DNA from: CAZMXI01 sp964570205
GTDB taxonomy: Bacteria; Planctomycetota; Phycisphaerae; Tepidisphaerales; Tepidisphaeraceae
NCBI GenBank assembly: GCA_964570205.1
Contig: CAZMXI010000207.1
Span: 1 to 7,948, forward strand
Direction: 5' to 3'
DNA length: 7,948 nt
Position numbers and translations under genes: made by a program. The first letter of the stretch is position 1; each line of letters starts with the position of its first letter. Below the pieces are notes generated by a model. That model worked only from the letters and a program-made list of their open reading frames with translations. It searched no databases and had not been told where the DNA came from. Of this stretch, positions 5,841 to 7,948 are shown piece after piece.

Positions 5841-6182
5841 ATGGCGACTTGCGAATGCACCAACCAGAACGGCCTTTCCATCGTCAGGCTGAAGGGAAGC
5901 CTCGACGGCGGAGAACTTGACCAGGTTGAACAGCCCTTCGAGGCTGCCACACATTGCCCCGGCGCTCGCTGCGTCGTCGATCTCACCGGCGTCGACATGG
6001 TCACCACACCAGCGCTCTCCATGTTCATTGCCGCCGCCAAGTACGCCCGCCAGTCCGGCGGCCGACTCGTCTTCACCGAATCCCAGCCCCCCGTCCGCGA
6101 TGTCCTCTCCCGCCTGCGTCTCTTCACCATTCTCGACACGGTCACGGGCATCGACGAAGCCATCAGACACGCCCGAGAATAG
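5841..6182 (+). CDS. STAS-domain protein, anti-sigma factor antagonist-like, with altered phosphosite
   Basis: The 113-residue protein is one STAS domain of the SpoIIAA/RsbV type: LSIVRLKGSLDGGELDQVE (12-30), CVVDLTGVDMVTTPALSMFIAAAKYARQ (44-71, the core strand and helix), GGRLVFTE (73-80) and VRDVLSRLRLFTILDTV (85-101). STAS antagonists normally bind and release an anti-sigma kinase and are switched by phosphorylation of Ser in a DSSG motif. Aligned to B. subtilis SpoIIAA, DSSG becomes T55-T56-P57-A58, so the modified Ser is Pro. The protein may therefore be locked in one state, use Thr56, or be part of a different complex. ATG 5841 is preceded by GGGG at 5831-5834. No kinase or sigma gene is in the window. 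Confidence 0.85.
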   Translation: MATCECTNQNGLSIVRLKGSLDGGELDQVEQPFEAATHCPGARCVVDLTGVDMVTTPALSMFIAAAKYARQSGGRLVFTESQPPVRDVLSRLRLFTILDTVTGIDEAIRHARE

Positions 6183-6195
6183 CCCCGCCCTCACG

Positions 6196-6223
6196 GTTCG
6201 TGGTGTGCCCTTCAGCCCATCTC
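6196..6223 (+). repeat. Intergenic repeat unit, copy A (diverged)
   Basis: This 28-base stretch begins GTTCGTGGTGTGCC and ends CATCTC. It is a diverged tandem copy of the unit at 6237-6265, offset by 41 bases. The central palindrome is degraded here (GCCC then CAGCCC). Confidence 0.5.
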
Positions 6224-6236
6224 ATCCCCATGCCCC

Positions 6237-6265
6237 GTTCGTAGTGCGGCCTTTCAGGCCGTCTC
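6237..6265 (+). repeat. Intergenic repeat unit, copy B, with intact palindrome
   Basis: This 29-base unit begins GTTCGTAGTGCGGCC and ends CGTCTC. It contains a 5-bp stem, CGGCC (6247-6251) with GGCCG (6257-6261), around loop TTTCA. It lies 10 bases before the insertion-sequence target duplication. Confidence 0.55.
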
Positions 6266-6275
6266 CCCACCCCCG

Positions 6276-6285
6276 CCGCGTAGGG
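6276..6285 (+). repeat. Target-site duplication, left copy
   Basis: CCGCGTAGGG directly abuts the left terminal inverted repeat and is repeated exactly at 7810-7819. Confidence 0.85.
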
Positions 6286-6303
6286 CTTGCTGTTACCCAC
6301 ATC
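6286..6303 (+). repeat. Left terminal inverted repeat of the IS
   Basis: CTTGCTGTTACCCACATC is the exact reverse complement of 7792-7809. Confidence 0.92.
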
Positions 6304-6313
6304 CTCTGGGGTC

Positions 6314-7702
6314 TTACCCGGAGGACAAATGAGCGCCGAGCATAATAAGTTGAAAGCTCTGCCAGCCGCGCCACGCACGCAGCCAGCCGACGGGGCCATC
6401 GCCCTTGCGGCCGGGATGGCCACCCAGACGTCCGATCCCACGCCAGAAGTCGCCGACGGTCAGCGTACGCGCGGGCCGCTGGAGGTAACGGGCCATCACC
6501 CGCACCATCGGCTCCTCGAACATCTGCCGCGCCGGCATGTCGGGCTGGGCCCGCGCCACGAACTTCAGTTGCAGCAGCCAGATCGCCAGCACGCTCAGCA
6601 GGCCGATCAGCGGCTCCAGTCGCTCGGCGTTTTCCAGCCGCCGCATTTCGACTTGGCAACCCGTCTTCTCGCATTTGTGGAACTCCTCGATCATCCACCG
6701 CAGGCCGTAACCTTGCGCCGCAAAGCCCAACATCCGATCCGTGTCACAGGCCAAACTGGTGCAGAGCACCCATTCCAGCGGCTCGCTTCCCGCCGACGGA
6801 TGCTCCTCCCACACCCGCACCACCCAGCATTCCACCGGCTCGCTCTTGCGGTAACGCGGTTCGTTCCGCGAGGGGCGCAGCTTGACCGCGCCGCCGCTGA
6901 CGCACACCGTCACCTCTTCGGGAACGCCCACCGGTCGGCGACGAATCGTGACCGTCTGCCGGATACGCACCGGCAGACTGCGGGCATAAGGCAACAACCG
7001 ATCTTCCCCGGTGGGTGTGAGGATACGCCGATCCTGGCACACCCGAATCAGCCAGTCCGTGCCTTGCCGCCGCGCCTCGTCATACACGCCGAAAAGGTCT
7101 TCGCCGCGATCTCCCACATGCACCCATTGCACGCCCGGCGGCGGCTGGCCGATGGCGGCTATGGCGGCGACCCACCAGTACGATTCGCGTTCCTCCAGCG
7201 GCACGGCCCGCCGACCGCTGCGATTCTCGTGCGAGCCTTTGGGGCGATCGGTGCGCAGGTGGTGCCGCTGATACATCAAGCCCAGCGGTCGCCGCGTCGC
7301 CGGATCGGTCGCCAACACGTTCTGTTGATGCAGGCCCCGCAACGCTCCTCCTTCGCCAATCGGCCCGAGTCCCTGGCAGACCCGGTGGGTGGTGAAGTTC
7401 AGCACCGTGGTGTCCTGGAGCAGAAAGACCATCGGAATCCCGCCAGCCGCCGCGCGTGTCTGCTCAAAATGCGGCTGGCAGACCGCCGCGTGCGTGACAC
7501 CTTCGGCGTCGAAAAGCCGGTAGGCGGCCTTCATATCCGCGCCGCCGCCAGTCTGCTGGGGAATGCTGCCACTGGTGTTGCCGGCCATCATCGCCGCCAC
7601 TTTCACCAGGCGACGTGTTCGCCGATGGTCTCCCAACTCCGCTCCCGCAAACTGCGAATCGGCCCATCGTTCCCGATCCGCCAACGCCAATGTGTCTTCC
7701 AT
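6314..7702 (-). CDS. IS4-family Tn5-like DDE transposase
   Basis: The 462-residue protein is close in length and layout to Tn5 transposase (476 aa). Residues 13-66 match its N-terminal end-binding domain (WADSQFAGAELGDHRRTRRL, KAAYRLFD). The catalytic core shows QDTT with Asp97, GDRGEDLFG with Asp198, and the Y-(2)-R-(3)-E-(6)-K signature as Tyr332, Arg335, Glu339 and Lys346 in YGLRWMIEEFHKCEKTG. The C-terminal part (about 417-455: DFWRGIGRLGG, GWLRAWRGW) matches the Tn5 dimerisation region. The protein cuts and joins the ends of its own element. ATG at 7702 is chosen over an ATG at 7744 because GAGGT lies at 7710-7714 and the upstream codons fall in a leader hairpin. The frame is undamaged. 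Confidence 0.94.
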   Translation of the reverse strand: MEDTLALADRERWADSQFAGAELGDHRRTRRLVKVAAMMAGNTSGSIPQQTGGGADMKAAYRLFDAEGVTHAAVCQPHFEQTRAAAGGIPMVFLLQDTTVLNFTTHRVCQGLGPIGEGGALRGLHQQNVLATDPATRRPLGLMYQRHHLRTDRPKGSHENRSGRRAVPLEERESYWWVAAIAAIGQPPPGVQWVHVGDRGEDLFGVYDEARRQGTDWLIRVCQDRRILTPTGEDRLLPYARSLPVRIRQTVTIRRRPVGVPEEVTVCVSGGAVKLRPSRNEPRYRKSEPVECWVVRVWEEHPSAGSEPLEWVLCTSLACDTDRMLGFAAQGYGLRWMIEEFHKCEKTGCQVEMRRLENAERLEPLIGLLSVLAIWLLQLKFVARAQPDMPARQMFEEPMVRVMARYLQRPARTLTVGDFWRGIGRLGGHPGRKGDGPVGWLRAWRGWQSFQLIMLGAHLSSG

Positions 7703-7709
7703 GACAGCG

Positions 7710-7714
7710 ACCTC
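7710..7714 (-). promoter_or_regulatory. Ribosome binding site of the transposase
   Basis: GAGGT on the minus strand lies seven bases upstream of the ATG at 7702, supporting this start over the one at 7744. Confidence 0.55.
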
Positions 7715-7733
7715 AAAGCAAAAGCCAACCGCA

Positions 7734-7757
7734 CGCCCCGGCATCCGTGCCGGGGCG
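7734..7757 (-). promoter_or_regulatory. Strong hairpin in the transposase leader
   Basis: CGCCCCGGCA (7734-7743) and TGCCGGGGCG (7748-7757) form a perfect 10-bp GC-rich stem with a 4-base loop. It lies between the likely transposase promoter and its ribosome site, ending about 20 bases before GAGGT. No immediate U-run follows, so it is not a canonical terminator. Confidence 0.7.
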
Positions 7758-7777
7758 GAAGATCAACTTATGCTTTG

Positions 7778-7783
7778 ATTATC
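7778..7783 (-). promoter_or_regulatory. Possible -10 box of the transposase gene
   Basis: GATAAT on the minus strand matches five of six consensus bases and lies 8 bases inside the right inverted repeat. A -35 could fall in the repeat itself (TTGCTG, at a long 19-bp spacing) and is uncertain. The transcript would begin near 7771, upstream of the leader hairpin. Confidence 0.35.
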
Positions 7784-7791
7784 GACTGCAA

Positions 7792-7809
7792 GATGTGGGT
7801 AACAGCAAG
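7792..7809 (-). repeat. Right terminal inverted repeat of the IS
   Basis: GATGTGGGTAACAGCAAG is the exact reverse complement of 6286-6303. Confidence 0.92.
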
Positions 7810-7819
7810 CCGCGTAGGG
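7810..7819 (+). repeat. Target-site duplication, right copy
   Basis: CCGCGTAGGG follows the right inverted repeat and equals 6276-6285. Its last two bases are also the first two of the GC palindrome at 7818-7836. Confidence 0.85.
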
Positions 7820-7836
7820 GCGGGGTCTCCCCGCCC
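7818..7836. repeat. GC-rich intergenic palindrome
   Basis: GGGCGGGG (7818-7825) and CCCCGCCC (7829-7836) form a perfect 8-bp stem with a 3-base loop. It lies 21 bases downstream of the RHS fragment stop and, before the insertion, about 52 bases from the repeat unit at 6237. It could act as a transcript end for the RHS gene, but no T-run follows on either strand, and I take it as a dispersed palindromic repeat. Confidence 0.55.
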
Positions 7837-7857
7837 TGTCGCCGTTGCCGTATACCC

Positions 7858-7948
7858 TCACCAGCCGTCATACACGAAACTCAACCGCGTGGCTTCCTCT
7901 CCCCTGACGCTCTTGGGCCCGCTGATCATGTTCCCGGCCGTGTCATAG
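7858..7948 (-). CDS. C-terminal end of an RHS/YD-repeat protein (enters from right edge; probably truncated)
   Basis: The minus strand entering at 7948 reads 29 codons, then TGA at 7858-7860. The residues include YDTAGNM at the start and RLSFVYDGW at the end, the pattern of an RHS/YD repeat (YDxxGN followed about 18 residues later by a second YD motif). RHS proteins are large surface or secreted proteins often ending in variable or toxic tips. Family members normally continue after YDGW/YDAW with further residues (NRL or RVIEE-like), whereas here a stop follows the Trp directly. No continuation is seen in frame after the stop. The gene is therefore probably a truncated or degenerate RHS copy, but only its tail is visible. 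Confidence 0.6.
   Translation of the reverse strand, partial: YDTAGNMISGPKSVRGEEATRLSFVYDGW

Larger units (their letters stand above)
6286..7809 (-). mobile_element. Complete IS4-family (Tn5/IS50-like) insertion sequence
   Basis: The element is 1524 bp long, bounded by perfect 18-bp inverted repeats (6286-6303 and 7792-7809) and flanked by a 10-bp direct repeat. It carries one intact DDE transposase on the minus strand, ending 10 bases inside the left end. Its 89-base leader holds a strong GC hairpin. Identical ends, an exact duplication and an undamaged gene suggest recent and possibly still active transposition. The boundary has a small ambiguity: the repeat could be read as 19 or 20 bp with an 8- or 6-bp duplication, but 18 bp with 10 bp gives the longest exact duplication, and ends starting with CT are usual in the family. 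The subgroup (IS50, IS4Sa or other) cannot be settled by reading alone. Confidence 0.92.

Noticed and set aside
6287..7948. Long plus-strand open frame of 553 codons
   Set aside because: It is antisense to the transposase across its entire length, runs through both inverted repeats and the palindrome, and is rich in Arg, Pro and His as expected from reverse reading of GC-rich codons.

Overview
This is a GC-rich bacterial window, most likely from a Planctomycetota relative (Phycisphaerae-like). That placement is inference. It rests on a type IV pilin-like protein with a planctomycete-style N-terminus and C-terminal DG motif, an RHS/YD-repeat tail of the kind common in that phylum, several short-leader or leaderless genes, and many secreted hydrolases. 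No rRNA, tRNA or CRISPR array is visible.

Layout. Left edge (1-467, minus): the N-terminal part of an unrecognised exported protein with a Tat-like signal. Divergent from it (632-3103, plus): a secreted alpha/beta hydrolase of the HGGAW/GFSAG type, a pseudopilin-like protein, and a lipoprotein lipase-like alpha/beta hydrolase. The last two are 39-48 bp apart and may be co-transcribed. Minus-strand block (3113-4468): a zinc-ribbon/TPR protein, then a DUF433-DUF5615 pair laid out like a type II toxin-antitoxin module, with a GTGA overlap and its own consensus -10 box. Plus-strand block (4594-6182): a macrodomain protein that matches E. coli YmdB almost residue for residue in numbering, an unrecognised 165-aa protein, and a STAS protein whose usual phosphoserine position is proline.

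Right part (6286-7809, minus): a complete IS4-family, Tn5-like insertion sequence of 1524 bp, with 18-bp perfect terminal inverted repeats, a 10-bp target duplication, an intact DDE transposase and a strong hairpin in the transposase leader. It sits among intergenic palindromic repeats: two diverged copies of a ~28-bp unit on the left and an 8-bp perfect GC stem on the right. The right edge (7858-7948, minus) holds the last 29 codons of an RHS/YD-repeat protein that stops abruptly.

I see no convincing new multi-gene system. The best leads are the uncatalogued-looking IS and its leader hairpin, its insertion at the foot of a palindromic repeat, the degenerate STAS phosphosite, and the extended -10 motif shared by two genes, one of which would be read from a leaderless transcript.
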